64,000 nucleotides of DNA. It comes from Obelidium mucronatum (Eukaryota > Chytridiomycota > Chytridiomycetes > Chytridiales > Chytriomycetaceae). Made by a program: the position numbers and the translations under genes. Every line of letters starts with the position of its first letter. Position 1 is the first letter of the stretch. The stretch covers positions 1 through 64,000 of the forward strand of contig JAIVFH010000015.1 in assembly GCA_025765595.1 (NCBI GenBank), written 5' to 3'. Below, one piece after another: positions 43,218 through 55,628 of this stretch. Under the pieces are notes generated by a model, which was not told the DNA's origin, ran no database searches, and saw nothing but the letters and a program-made list of their open reading frames with translations.

Positions 43218-46200
43218 ATGAAGCCTCTCTCCTTCCGGCTGAGCCTTGCTATTCCGGGGACAAAGACCAGATGGACAAGCACCTCCGCTGCCGTTGCTGC
43301 TTGTACGTCATCCGTAGCAATTATACACTAAATTCTAATCGCTCCCCCTTCGTATTATTAGGCACGCCTTATGCCTCTCTTGTCGTCGGCACTCCGAAGG
43401 AATCGTTCGAGAATGAAAACCGAGTGGCGTTAACCCCAGCAAACACAAAGCTGCTTCTCAAGAAAGGATTCTCAAAGGTTTTGATTGAAAAGGGCGCCGG
43501 ATTGAATGCACAATTCACTGATAAGATGTACCAAGGTATCAATTGGGTCTTTTGGCTTTGGACGTTTCGTTGTCTCATCCGTTTATTCTCCTAAATTTGA
43601 AAACGTCTAGATGCTGGAGCAACCCTCGTTTCCTCCGAAGAACTCTTTAATGCTTCAGATATTCTTCTTAAAGTGCGACCACCATCCGTCGCGGAAGCCA
43701 AGCGTGTTCGAGAAAAAGCCACTGTGATTTCCTTTCTTTATGGTTTGTTCCGAATTCTTTCCTTCAGCATATGCTTAAGAAAACTTTCAGCTGCAAGAAA
43801 CCAAGCAGCTGTTGATGCTCTGAAGGCCCGAAACGCTACTGTTCTGGGAATGGAAATGATTCCTCGAATCTCTCGTGCACAAGTTTTTGACGCTCTCAGT
43901 TCCATGGCTAATATTGCCGGGTACAAGGCTGTTCTCGAGGCTTCCAACCACTTTGGCTCGTTTCTTACTGGGCAGATTACTGCTGCGGGAAAGATTCCCC
44001 CAGGTAAAGTTTTAGTCATTGGTGCCGGCGTTGCTGGGCTTTCTGCCGTCGTCACTGCTCGTCGTCTTGGTGCTATCGTCCGTGCCTTCGATACTCGTTC
44101 TGCAGCTCGTGAACAAGTAGAGAGTTTGGGTGCAGAATTTTTGGAAGTTGTGGGAGTTGAGGAAAGTGGTGACGGAGGTGGCGGTTATGCCAAGGAGATG
44201 TCTCCAGCCTTTATCGCTGCGGAAATGAAACTGTTTATGGAACAATGTCGCGAAGTTGACATTGTTATCACCACTGTAAGGCATTCCTTGTAGTCACCCT
44301 TCATGCTTTTAACGGTCTCCAGGCTCTTATTCCAGGCAAGCCTGCACCTAAGTTGATTACTACCGAAATGGTTGCGGCTATGAAACAGGGCTCCGTCGTT
44401 GTGGATATGGCAGCCGAAATGGGTGGAAACTGCGAGTTGACCAAACCTGGAGAAGTGTTTGTCTCATCAAACGGTGTCAGCATTATTGGTATGCGAATGA
44501 ATGATATTTGTTTGCGGAAATTTAATGATTTGAAACCAGGATACACTGATCTGCCAAGTCGCTTACCAACTCAATCTTCAAATCTGTATTCAAACAATAT
44601 CACAAAGTTTCTTCTATCTCTTGGAAAAGACTCGCAGCTCAGCATTGATTTGAACGATGAGGTTACTCGCGGCGCGATTCTACTTAACCAAGGTACCCTT
44701 CTCCCACCAGCACCTCGACCAGCCCCTCCACCCGCGCCTGCTGCTGCCGCTTCTTCGGCCGAAAATGAAAAAGAAAAAATCAAGGCCATTACACCATTTC
44801 AACAAAAGACGTATGAAGTTGCCACCATTACTGGTGCTTCGACGGCGCTTATGCTTTTAGGAAAAGCCACCGGTGGACTATTTATGGCTGGAATGACCAC
44901 CTTCACGCTTGCTGGTCTGATTGGATATCGCGTTGTTTGGGGTGTGGTTCCCGCCCTCCATTCCCCTCTCATGTCGGTAACCAACGCGATCTCCGGTATT
45001 GTTGGAGTTGGGGGAATGTTTTACATGGGTGGTGGTCTCATTCCATACACGATCCCACAACTGCTTGCCGCACTCTCGGTACTTCTGGCCAATATCAACG
45101 TTTTTGGAGGATTCGTTCTGTCCCAGAGAATGCTTGACATGTTCAGACGGGAAGGTGATCCTCCTGAATACTCGTACCTTTACGTTGCTCCTGCAGCCAT
45201 CTTTGGAATTGGATTCCTCTCCAATTTAGGTGCTGCAGATGTTAGCGGATTGGTTCAGGCTGGATATCTCGCGTCTTCACTTCTTTGCATGGCCTCTTTA
45301 AGTGGGCTCGCTTCGCAAGCAACCGCTCGTGCAGGTAACGCAATGGGTATTCTCGGTGTTACTTCGGGAATATTGGCTGCTCTTCTTTCCGTTGGCTTTA
45401 CTCCTTGGGTTCTTGCTCAGTTTGCCATTTTGACTGCTGTGGGCGGAACTGTTGGTGTGTACTTTGGCCGTAGAGTCACTCCAGTTCAGCTTCCAGAAAC
45501 TGTTGCCTTGCTCCACTCTGTTGTTGGTCTTGCTGCCGTGTTGACTTCAATTGCCTCGTTTATTGCTCACCCAGCAGGGGCTGTTCTTCCAAAAGTCATC
45601 GCCTACTTCGGCACTTTTATCGGAGGTATCACATTCACAGGGTAACTTTGACATACACATGTGATATATTTGCGATCGTTTAGTGATTTAAATCTTCAAA
45701 TTAGATCGCTGGTCGCTTATGGAAAACTCGCAGGAACAATGAGCTCGAAACCTCTCGCCCTTCCAAACAAAAATTTGATCAACATTGGTTTAGTCACAGC
45801 GAATGCTGCTTTGATGGTTCCTTTCTTGAGCACTACTGCCTGGGTTGGAATTCCCATCGCTTGTCTTCTCGGAAACGTCGCATTGAGTTTTATTAAGGGA
45901 TACCATCTGACTGCTAGTATCGGAGGAGCTGGTGGGTCTAAACCTTCATTTTTCTTTCGCTTCTAAGTCTTTAAACATCAGATATGCCTGTTGTGATTAC
46001 TGTCTTGAACTCTTACTCTGGCTGGGCTCTTTGTGCGGAAGGATTTATGTTGGGTAATGATTTGCTCACAGCTGTCGGTTCTTTGATTGGTGTATCTGGT
46101 GCTATCCTGTCTTACATTATGGTTTGATGCAAATGCTCCCCAGAATTTTCTTTTAATTCATTTTCGATAGTGTAAAGCAATGAACCGATCGATTTGGTCT

Positions 46201-46963
46201 GTTATCTTCGGTGGCTCTTGGAATGCCGCCCCCGCGGCTGCTGCTGGTGACGGATCCGCAGCTAAAACTGGCCCAGTTATTGAAACATCTGTTGAAAATG
46301 TGGTGGAAGATCTGGTCAACGCTGAGACCGTTATTATTGTTCCTGGATATGGTCTCGCGGTTGCTAAAGCCCAATATGCGATTGCCAATACTGTGAAAAT
46401 GTTGCATGATAAAGGAATCAAGGTTTCGTATCCCTTATTGAGTAAAGATGTTGTTCTGAATTTTGATCAGGTGCGATTTGGTATCCACCCTGTCGCCGGA
46501 AGAATGCCAGGCCAGTTGAATGTCCTCCTTGCAGAAGCAGGTGTTCCATACGATGGTAAATATCTATTTACAGCATCAATCGCGTAGTTCTTAAAAATCA
46601 AACATCGTTAGTTGTTCTTGAGATGGAGGAGATCAATGAGGACTTCAAGGAAACTGATGTGACGTTGGTAATTGGTGCCAATGACACTGTCAACCCCTTA
46701 GCCCTTGAGCCTGGAAGTATTATTGCTGGCATGCCCGTCCTTCATGTTTGGAAATCAAAGCAAGTTATTGTGATGAAGCGGTCTATGGCTGCTGGGTACG
46801 TTTCGTATTATATTTTGAAGTTGCTTCTAATCCTGTTAAATGTAGTTATGCCGACGTTCCAAACCCGCTTTTCTTTAACAATAACACCACAATGCTGTTT
46901 GGAGACGCTTTGAAGAGCTGTACAGGAATCAGAGATGCGTTGGCTTCGAGATTGGGAAAGTAG
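43218..46963 (+). CDS. NNT: Mitochondrial NAD(P) transhydrogenase (single-chain)
   Basis: Start ATG 43218; exon 1 (43218-43302) encodes a transit peptide, [19 protein letters not shown], and joins at a GTACGT donor to [20 protein letters not shown]. Domain I (NAD-binding) has [20 protein letters not shown]. Domain II is about 13 membrane helices (44.8-46.1 kb). Domain III (NADP-binding) has [31 protein letters not shown] and [19 protein letters not shown]. About nine introns, all in frame. The enzyme uses the proton gradient to make NADPH from NADH in the inner mitochondrial membrane. Length and domains are complete. Confidence 0.95.
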
Positions 46964-47100
46964 TCATCAGTAAAACGGGAATTTAACTCAAATAAACAGC
47001 CCCTGGTACATTTAAGTAATTTATGCTAACTGATATGCAAAAATTGATTTATTGAACTATTCCAGATAGTCCTTATTATGAAAATATGCGAATGTGAAGA

Positions 47101-48464
47101 TCATTTTTGATTTGAAACAGGCTTCTTGGTGGGTGTTTTTGCAGCAGCGCCAGCAGCAACACCAGCTTTTTTCGCAGCTTTTGCTTTCACTTTTTTCGCT
47201 GCAGGGGCGGGAGCCAGCACCTGTGCTTCAGCAGTTGGACCACCATTTTTCTTAAGTAAAGCAATTAAGGCAGGGGTGTTGAAAGTGAGAGATTGGGTAA
47301 CACCAGCAGCATTTCGATTCGCGGTAATCGGTGATTGGATAGATTTCCCATTTGCTCCTACGAGTGGAATCACGGTATTGCATGTCAAACCGGTCCAAGA
47401 TGCTTCAAATCGTTGTCCCAAAAATGTGAACAAGTCTTTTCCGTTAGCTGGATCCGGACTTGTTTGCCCCACCAGAAACTTAATATCAGTGATAAACCCT
47501 GGTGCGGTGATGTTGAGCATTCCTTGGCAGAAGGCAAGAGTTTCGGCTGCACTTCCAGTTGCAGGTGGCTGGTTCACTGCTGCGCGGTACATGTTCTGCT
47601 TGTTGATGTTTGGTGCCCCATTTATCTGAACGAATGGGTCTGTGGGCGGAATCAACGCTTGAACTTTTCCTTGCAATTTCTTTGCTTGGAATTCGTTTAA
47701 TGCAAGAGATCCGACAAAAGGGCCTGTGGGATCGGCAAGGTTCCTGGCCGTGAATGGGGAGCAACCAATAGCCGGTCTGTAAGACGCATCGAGGAGGAGG
47801 TTATCGGATCCATTCGTGATTTCCTGCGCCCCCTTCAACGCGACTTTATTCTTGACTGTTTTTTGTGCAAGCTTGTTGTTGGCACCACCCATCAAGTAGC
47901 TTGTGACCACATTGTCTGAGGGATCCATGTCGATAATCTGGAATGATCGTGTCGTGTAGCACGGTAGCCCGTTGTTTCCAGTAGCCAGGGGCGGAATTTG
48001 TACGATTGGATTTGCTGCTGCAAAAAACTGCTTTGCATTGCACGCAGCGAATTGGCCGAATATTGCTCGTCCGTTGATTCCAATGCAATTTGCCGCACGA
48101 ACATCGGCACCGTTGTTATTGTCGGTCAGGGCAGTGGTCATTCCGTTTGTGCCAAACCAACAACCGATTGCACTCTTCGCAGGAAGTGTCGGAACAGTAG
48201 GTGGGATAAAGTTAACTCCGGGTTTAGCTCCTTTGTTTACTAGCAGGGGAGAGTATACTGAGAGTGCCCCCGTCGCAAGATCCACTATGGTGCATTCCGC
48301 AAACCTAAAATAGGATAAGGACATGAACTTCTACGCTATGATAGATTGAAATTTTACCTTGGGTTGACAGTCTGGTCACATCCAGTAACGGTCCAAGGGG
48401 TTGAAAGTCCTTTCACACTCAGCGCATTGGGAGGAAGCGTTACGACGCAGTTCAACGCTGCCAT
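47101..48464 (-). CDS. Conserved protein of unknown function
   Basis: Start ATG 48464 (MAALNCVVTLPPNALSVKG); exons 48358-48464 and 47101-48304 give 436 aa. Motifs such as AIGCWFGTNGMTTALTDN, AANCIGINGRAIFGQF and evenly spaced Cys recall uncharacterised fungal proteins, but I cannot name a domain. No clear signal peptide. The C terminus is Lys/Ala-rich (KKVKAKAAKKAG), histone H1-like in composition, which could bind nucleic acid or be a sorting tail. The 15-kb transposon lies only 91 bp upstream of the start codon, so its promoter is probably displaced. Confidence 0.6.
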
Positions 48465-48549
48465 TCTATTTCGCCTGCGATTTTTTTTTTGCTTCTTTTT
48501 CTTCAGCCTCTTCCACAAGGCGACGGTTCTTAATGAATCAACAAAAATT

Positions 48550-48555
48550 TAATAG
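48550..48555. repeat. Target-site duplication TAATAG (left copy)
   Basis: TAATAG directly precedes the left terminal repeat (TACGGTGG...). The same six bases follow the right terminal repeat at 63848-63853. A 6-bp duplication fixes both ends of the element. Confidence 0.9.
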
Positions 48556-48724
48556 TACGGTGGTTAGTATGAACCGAGCAAAAATATTATTTTTAAAAAA
48601 CATTTTTGATTTTTTGAAGCACCCCCTCGGGTCTTTTTCGTCCACCTACCAACAAAAGCAACCTGCTCTCGCCACCAGAGCAGGCACCAGTGCTTGTTAT
48701 GCACAGCTGGTGTCTGTGTCTTGA
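48556..48724 (+). repeat. Left terminal inverted repeat
   Basis: 169 bp matching the reverse complement of 63679-63847 with one difference seen (CTCTCGCC here, CTCTTGCC there). The inner end holds a degenerate form of the internal repeat core (CAGGCACCAGTGC...GCACAGCTGGTGTC). Confidence 0.93.
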
Positions 48725-48759
48725 ACCAATGCTAGATTGAACTTGCAGGGGTTTCGATG

Positions 48760-49615
48760 GCTCTGGGTATGTCTCGGAATCGATGCTGGACACGCAGCAT
48801 GACGGGCGGGTTGTCTCACCATCGCTGCTGGCACCAGCGCGTGCTAAGCACAGCTGGTGCTTGAGCCTTGAATCGATTCTGGAAATTTGGTCAAGTTTCG
48901 AAAGTTCTGGAATTGGTTTGGAATCGATGCGGGGCACACAGCGCGACGGGCGGGTTGTCTCACCGTCGCTGCTGGCACCAGCGCATGCTAAGCACAGCTG
49001 GTGCTTAAGTCTTGAATCAATTCTGGAATTTTTAACTTGCTGGAGTTTCGAAAGTTCTGGAATTGACTTGGAATCGATACGGGGCACACAGCGCGAAGGG
49101 CGGGTTGTCTCACCGTCGCTGCTGGCACCAGCGCGTGCTAATCACAGCTGGTGCTTGAGCCTTGAATCGATTCTGGAATATCGGTTATGTTTCGAAAGTT
49201 CTGGACTTGACTTGGAATCGATGCGGGGCAAACAGCGCGACGGGCGGGTTGTCTCACCGTCGCTGCTGGCACCAGCGCATGCTAAGCACAGCTGGTGCTT
49301 AAGTCTTGAATCGATTCTGGAATTTTTAACTTGCTGGAGTTTCGAAAGTTCTGGAATTGACTTGGAATCGATACGGGGCACACAGCGCGAAGGGCGGGTT
49401 GTCTCACCGTCGCTGCTGGCACCAGCGCGTGCTAATCACAGCTGGTGCTTGAGCCTTGAATCGATTCTGGAATTTCGGTTATGTTTCGAAAGTTCTGGAC
49501 TTGACTTGGAATCGATACGGGGCACACAGCGCGAAGGGCGGGTTGTCTCACCGTCGCTGCTGGCACCAGCGCGTGCTAAGCACAGCTGGTGCTTGAGCCT
49601 TGAATCGATTCTAGC
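48760..49615 (+). repeat. Subterminal repeat array 1 (about 6 units)
   Basis: Units of about 143-150 bp, each with CAGCGCGACGGGCGGGTTGT, the palindromic core GCACCAGC...GCTGGTGC and GAATCGATTCTGGAA. Two types alternate: a long form with TTTTTAACTTGCTGGAG and a short form with TTTCGGTTATG. The array ends 150 bp before the start codon of the protease gene, so it doubles as its upstream region. Long open frames on both strands here are a by-product of the repeat period (a multiple of 3) and are not genes. Confidence 0.93.
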
Positions 49616-49725
49616 ATTGCCTACACTGTTAAAGTTGTTTGTCTGCGCATTACCCCGAAAGGAGGCCTCAAACTATACTGCCAGTATGCAAGACTAGTGT
49701 ATAGTTTTTTGCTGATGCAAACAGG

Positions 49726-49732
49726 TATAAAA
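49726..49732 (+). promoter_or_regulatory. TATA box of the transposon protease gene
   Basis: TATAAAA within GGTATAAAAGG lies about 37 bp before the ATG at 49763, downstream of repeat array 1. Confidence 0.6.
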
Positions 49733-49762
49733 GGCGTGCAAGGAATAAAAACCGAAAAATAA

Positions 49763-52296
49763 ATGTTCTCATACCAAGCAGAAAGCTGCTACAACCCAAA
49801 GGCGGTAGTCAACGATGAGAGAGGTGTGATAATTTGGTTTTGGCAGGAAGTTCTCTGTTGACAGTTGAAGTGTTTTGCAGAGTCCCAGGCTATCTGGAAA
49901 CCGCCTATGTCTGGAGCTTTTGGAACAATATGCACTCCAACAACAACCAGAAATGTGGGAGTTCAAACGGAATTCAATGTAACTGTTCTTGGTGATCGGT
50001 ATTTGATACTAGATCTAGACTCTGTACCAGGTTGGATTTCTCTTTTTTTGGCTAGGGATGTCCAACACTAACATATCCACACACAGGGCATCCAGGTCTC
50101 AGTTTGTATATTAACAACAAAGTTCCTGAGCAAGACACCAGTTTGGTGGGTGAAAAAACTGTTGTCAACCAGGTGGACAAACTCGACCAACGTATTGATG
50201 GAAATTGCGTCGGAGACGATGACGCTGCAACGGCTGAAAATACTGTGTACAAAAGGACCAAGTCAAGTGTTCATGCGGCTCCAGCATCTCTACCTCAAAC
50301 TCACAATGTTGAACCAGGCGTTGAAGTTTTGGCCAAGTCAGCCAGTAGGGTTGGATGCACCGGCGACGACAAAATGGATGGAGACGCAGGGGATTTCCTT
50401 TCGTTCATGGCTTCGAAGTCCCGTAGTGTTGCGGCATTTCGAAATTGGGAAACGACCGAAAATTTGCATTCAACCACTCCCCTGTTCTCGTCCTTCACTT
50501 TTGGTACCTCTGGCAAGGCCAATGTTCATCCAAAAACAGGGGGACTTGAAAAGCAATCGGTGACGCATGAAGTGTTTGCGGTGGTTGCTGATACGGCCAG
50601 GCCGTTGAAAAGAATCCGAGTCAAGAACCCATTGCCGCCGTTTTTTCCTGACAAACCATTACCATCACTTGGGATCAGATCAGATCCGTCGCTTGAAGTT
50701 GTTCCAGTTAACCAATTGAGGTGTAGCACCTGCAATACTCCAACAAAAGCGACTCACTGGTTTTTGGGGTTTGTGCCAGTGTGTTTTGCCCACTATAAAG
50801 GTGAGAATTTTATTTGTTGGAATATATATTACTATCTGATACAATTTTACTTACACAACCTCTTCTTAATAGAGCATAACTGGGAGCCGACCAGTTCGAA
50901 TGATGCAGACCTTTCTGTTGTGGCCCAGGCTTTGCCATCGTCGGAAGGCTGGACGGAAGACATGTTCTTTAAGACCAAGTTCGACAGTTTTTACCACTTT
51001 ATTGGCTGCCACGGGGAATTTGCTATGTTGGAATTTGATATTCTGCTACTGGAAGCTTTGAACCAACCTGTTCCCAATGGCTCATATGTGGGCATGACAC
51101 ATATCAATCAAGTCAAAAATTTGTTGTTGTACCCCGTTATATATGAAAGCGGCGCTGCTACTCGGTACATCTCAGCCGACCTTGCCAAGGAATTGGAAGC
51201 TTTTTGTCTAGACATAGAAGAAGAAAATCTGGAGTACTACAAGTTGGTATACACCACCCAACAGATGATGGGAGTTGTTGGGTTGGAATGTTGGAAAAAA
51301 CTGTTGCAAAGAATATGCGATAAAACAGTTGTCAAGAAACTGACTGACCAAATTACATCCAACTACTCTCACTTTGACTTGGATTCCCGTCTGCTGGTAT
51401 TACAAGAACATTGCTTGAAACAGGCATTGGAGTACTACAACCGTGACGACACTCGGACATTGATGAACGCCCGCAAGATTTCCTTGCTCGAATGTGGGAA
51501 AAATCTTCCAGTATTCAACAGGTTGTACTCCAATGCTGTTTTGAAAGCCCTCTCCGACAAGCGTGTACGAATTGGATACTTGGACCACTCTGATCTTTGT
51601 TCCCTTCTTCACGTGAATGATCCACTGGTCCATGCTCATGGGGACATTTCCGGGGAAGTTATTGACGGTGTTGCCTCTCTTCTTGAAACCAGACGTCCCC
51701 TGTTTCGATACGTTCCAACTGGTTTCACTGATGGTTACAAGAAAGGGGATGGTTCTTTTTTCAAACGTGAAGCTGTGCGTCTGAGCATGAGTTTGCTCCC
51801 CAAAGACAACAAAGGGATTGCTATTCCATGTTCCTTCTTCACTCCTGTCCATATCGACATCCCCACCCGGAGGTCTTACGGAGGCCATTGGTTTTCAGTT
51901 TACTATCATCGAATCAATCATGCCATATACTACGTCAATTCTGCCCCTACTTATCTTGAAAAGGAAGTGCTCACTGCAGTGAGATATGTATCTTGTGTGG
52001 TTGCAAAAGCCTTTCAAACCACGCGCCCAGGAATATTTTTTCTAGAAAGTGCCACCCAAACAAACAGCCACGATTGTGGTCTCTTTGTTCTTTGGCATTT
52101 AAGGCAGTTGAGGCAATCTGTGGATGGGTGGATCAACGACTGGAACAATTGCCGAAGCAAAGTTCCGTTATCGAACACCTTGAGATCAAGGGAGCTGGAA
52201 TTTCTTGTTAGTAGCAAAGTTGAATTGGACCAAATGGCGGGACGAGGAAAAGGACTTGGATTTTTTAGGAAGTGTGTTTCCCAAAAAAACAAGTAA
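49763..52296 (+). CDS. Transposon gene A: Ulp1-like (C48) cysteine protease
   Basis: Exons 49763-49823, 49881-50030, 50087-50800 and 50873-52296 join in frame to give 782 aa (MFSYQAESCYNPKAVVN...). The last quarter holds a Ulp1-type catalytic core: GGHWFSVYYHRINHAIYYVN (His and Asn) and QTNSHDCGLFVLWHLRQL (Gln and nucleophile Cys in DCG). The upstream 500 aa are unrecognised, with a CxxC pair (CSTCNTPTKATHWFLGF). Ulp1 enzymes remove SUMO or related tags or process precursors; in transposons they may mature the transposase or counter host SUMO-dependent silencing. It is followed 65 bp later by gene B on the same strand. Confidence 0.85.
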
Positions 52297-52361
52297 TAAA
52301 GCAGTTCCAAAATTAGAAAAATTAGAATAATTGAATTCCAAATCTAGAAAGCATTGTTTCA

Positions 52362-54750
52362 ATGTCAGCGACTGAAGAATGCGGGCTTTGCAGCCAATTC
52401 TTTGCTGTGAAGGACATGTTCATGGACGAAGAATCGGGGGTTTCCGTGTGCCAACCTTGTCATGACAAACTCCTGATTGAAGAAGATTGGGAAAACTGCC
52501 TCCTTTGTGGGAAACAATGGCCGTCCTCTCAAATGGCACGAAATGAAGCGGATCCTTCGGAGTTTTGTTGTGCTCAATGTAACTCTGAGGAAGTGGAGAA
52601 GGCAACATGTGGCATATGTGGGGACGAACATCTAAAAGCTGAACTGCTTAAAGATACAGAGAGTTCCCTTCTGTGTTGTGAAGGCTGCAATGGAAGTGAG
52701 ATTCAAGGCAAGTCTTTTCTCTGAGTAATAATTACCTTACATTTTACGAAGCAGAGTATATCTGCTGCTTTTGCGGGAATTCTGTTTCTAGTCCAGCCCC
52801 AATGGAATCGACAGTAATATGCGACCCATGCAAGAAATCTCCCCAATGTTATGGGTGTGGGGAAGTTTTTCCACTTGATGAACTTTTTGAAGTTTTGGTG
52901 CAAGAAGTAGCTGAAGAAATCCCAGATGGCGATCCATTTCAAACTGCAGATGACCCTTTCGAGGACACTATCCGATTTGTGTGTAATGCTTGCAAAATTG
53001 AATGTCAGAGTTTGGACAATGATGCCGCTTTCAACAGCCACATCACCAAGCTACATTTGAGGCCACGGGAACAGGAAAAAACCCCAGATAGAGCATGTTG
53101 CATCCAAAACCCAAGTCACTCATTTATTGACCCAGTTGATGCTACGAGTACACCATGTTGCTTGTCCTGCCATGTGAAATTAATAGTGTTGCACTATTTT
53201 TGGGCAGGAGACCCGCACACAAAAATCAGGGAGAAGCTTCTTGAAGCTGGACATGTTTTTACGTAATCTTATTTTTAATATTTAAAATGGTTTTGGAGTG
53301 CCTCTAACACACTTCTTTTTGATAGGAAGCGGACGTTTCAGAAGTACATGGAAACACATAAATTACGCCGTCGAGGACACACTTTGAAGGAGATAGCTGA
53401 AATGGAGGAAAGCGCAAGAAGAGCTATTTTAACATACCGTCAAAACGTTGGGGAGCGCATGGGATACAGGCTAATGGCGCAGCATTTACATCTGGTGCAC
53501 AACATACCGATGCCCCGGTAAAATCTTCCCAAGTGGGGATAAGCTGTACTAACTTCCTTAACATGTAGCGATAGCGTTCGTAAACTTTTGAGGGCCATGG
53601 AGGCATCCTTGGTTGACTCTCGAAAGTACCGAAAGCTTAAAAGAAACAATTTTGTGGGTAATGGCCCTTTTGAGACATATGCATACGACCAACACGACAA
53701 ATTCAGTAAGGTCAAAATGGATGCAAATTTAATTATTTTTTTATTCATACCCGCCTTGTTTCAGGAAGATATGGTGTCTATGTCCATGGCGCTATTGATT
53801 GCTTCAGCAGATTCCTTGTTAATCTCTGGGCACACAAAACAAATCGACAGGGCTCACTTATTGCCATTAAATATTTGGAGGCATGTCAGAAGTTTTCTCG
53901 TGAGATGCCTTCTTGTTGTTGGGTTTGATTTGGAGCTCAACTCAAACACATTCAGGTGTGTGGGACACTACTATTTCAGATAGAGGGACAGAAAACATAC
54001 TGCCAGGAAAAATTCAGTGCAAAATTGTTGGGGATCTGATTGAAGCATACTTGGAACTGCATCCAGAAGACAAAACTGTATTGGACCGAGATCCAGAAAA
54101 AAGCCACAGAACAGTATACGACTCAAGACTCAACCAAAAAATAGAATGTTTTTGGTCACATTTTTTACGCCAAATAGGATTTGACTTGTTGAATCGCCTG
54201 GAGGAGGGGGAACGGGGCATGCACTATGACGTTAAAGACATGGTTCACCGGTATGGCAGGCCACCACCCCAAAGTAAATCCTGATCTGCATTTTTACAGA
54301 ACGGTTTTCCAGTATTTGGCAATCCCCTACTTGAATGGCATCTTTGATGAGTATCGTAGAAAGTTCAACTTGAGAGACAAGAGACTTCAGAGGAACCGGG
54401 TGCTGCCCAGTGGAGCTGGCAGCAAAGCAGTTAATTTAATGCACGATCCTCATCTTTACCAGGCGGAGAAGATGGGGATTCAAGTTGATCCAAAGGTTCT
54501 TCAACCTATTATTGATGGCCTACAAAGCGACAAGCACAGCCAACTCTTCCCAGACGAAATTAAACTGTACTTAATTGAGGCCCATCAAGCATGTGGAAAG
54601 TCAAAAGTAACCTCCATTGAGTCCATTTGGCCAGTGATGAAGCAAATGGTGACATACATCAACAACCAAGTCGGTTGGGCGGCCCTCATCCACAGATACC
54701 AGGGAGCAACTTCACAGGACCTTGAAGAAGATGATCCCATAAAATGGTAG
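52362..54750 (+). CDS. Transposon gene B: zinc-ribbon protein with DDE integrase-like core (probable transposase)
   Basis: Seven exons (52362-52707, 52755-53262, 53326-53517, 53569-53705, 53765-53899, 53956-54250, 54300-54750) join in frame to 687 aa. The first intron is GC-AG (GGCAAGTC donor). The N-terminal third has repeated CxxC ribbons (CGLCSQFF, CLLCGKQW, CGICGDEH, CCFCGNS, CYGCGEVF). The central region has an RNase H-like integrase fold: YDQHDKF and YGVYVHGAIDCFSRF, then TTISDRGTEN, and after about 55 residues NQKIECFW, giving D...D...E. GTEN and NQ.IE.FW are hallmarks of integrase-type DDE enzymes. This is the best candidate for strand transfer of the element. Confidence 0.82.
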
Positions 54751-54799
54751 TCCCCAAATGATGCCAGGCATTCTTCAATTTCATAAACATTTTAAATAA

Positions 54800-55628
54800 A
54801 TATTGACCCTGGGCACACAGCCCGACAATTGATTCTGGAATTTTTAACTCTGGAATTGACTTGGAATCGATGCGGGGCAAACAGCGCGACGGGCGGGTTT
54901 TCTCACCATCGCTGCTGGCACCAGCGCGTGCTAAGCACAGCTGGTGCTTTAGTCTTGAATCGATTCTGGAATTTTTAACTTGCTGGAGTTTCGAAAGTTC
55001 TGGACTTGACTTGGAATCGATGCGGGGCAAACAGCGCGACGGGCGGGTTGTCTCACCGTCGCTGCTGGCACCAGCGCGTGCTAATCACAGCTGGTGCTTG
55101 AGCCTTGAATCGATTCTGGAATTTCGGTTATGTTTCGAAAGTTCTGGACTTGACTTGGAATCGATACGGGGCACACAGCGCGAAGGGCGGGTTGTCTCAC
55201 CGTCGCTGCTGGCACCAGCGCGTGCTAAGCACAGCTGGTGCTTGAGCCTTGAATCGATTCTGGAATTTTTAACTTGCTGGAGTTTCGAAAGTTCTGGACT
55301 TGACTTGGAATCGATACGGGGCAAACAGCGCGAAGGGCGGGTTGTCTCACCGTTGCTGCTGGCACCAGCGCGTGCTAAGCACAGCTGGTGCTTGAGCCTT
55401 GAATCGATTCTGGAATTTTTAACTTGCTGGAGTTTCGAAAGTTCTGGACTTGACTTGGAATCGATACGGGGCAAACAGCGCGAAGGGCGGGTTGTCTCAC
55501 CGTCGCTGCTGGCACCAGCGCGTGCTAAGCACAGCTGGTGCTTGAGCCTTGAATCGATTCTGGAATTTTTAACTTGCTGGAGTTTCGAAAGTTCTGGACT
55601 TGACTTGGAATCGATACGGGGCAAACAG
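54800..55628 (+). repeat. Internal repeat array 2 (about 5 units)
   Basis: Same ~143-150 bp units as at the left end, same orientation, after a truncated first unit. The order of long and short units and small variants (GTTTTCTCACCATCG, then GTTGTCTCACCGTCG) repeats in array 3, so the two arrays arose by block duplication. It lies between the 3' end of gene B and the inverted fragment of gene D. Confidence 0.93.

Noticed and set aside
43079..43282. Minus-strand open frame before the transhydrogenase
   Set aside because: It overlaps the transit-peptide exon of the transhydrogenase and shows no family features.
48783..49697. Long open frames on both strands of repeat array 1
   Set aside because: The unit length keeps frames open by chance; the same peptide recurs in every array and on both strands. 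No start context or partner exon.
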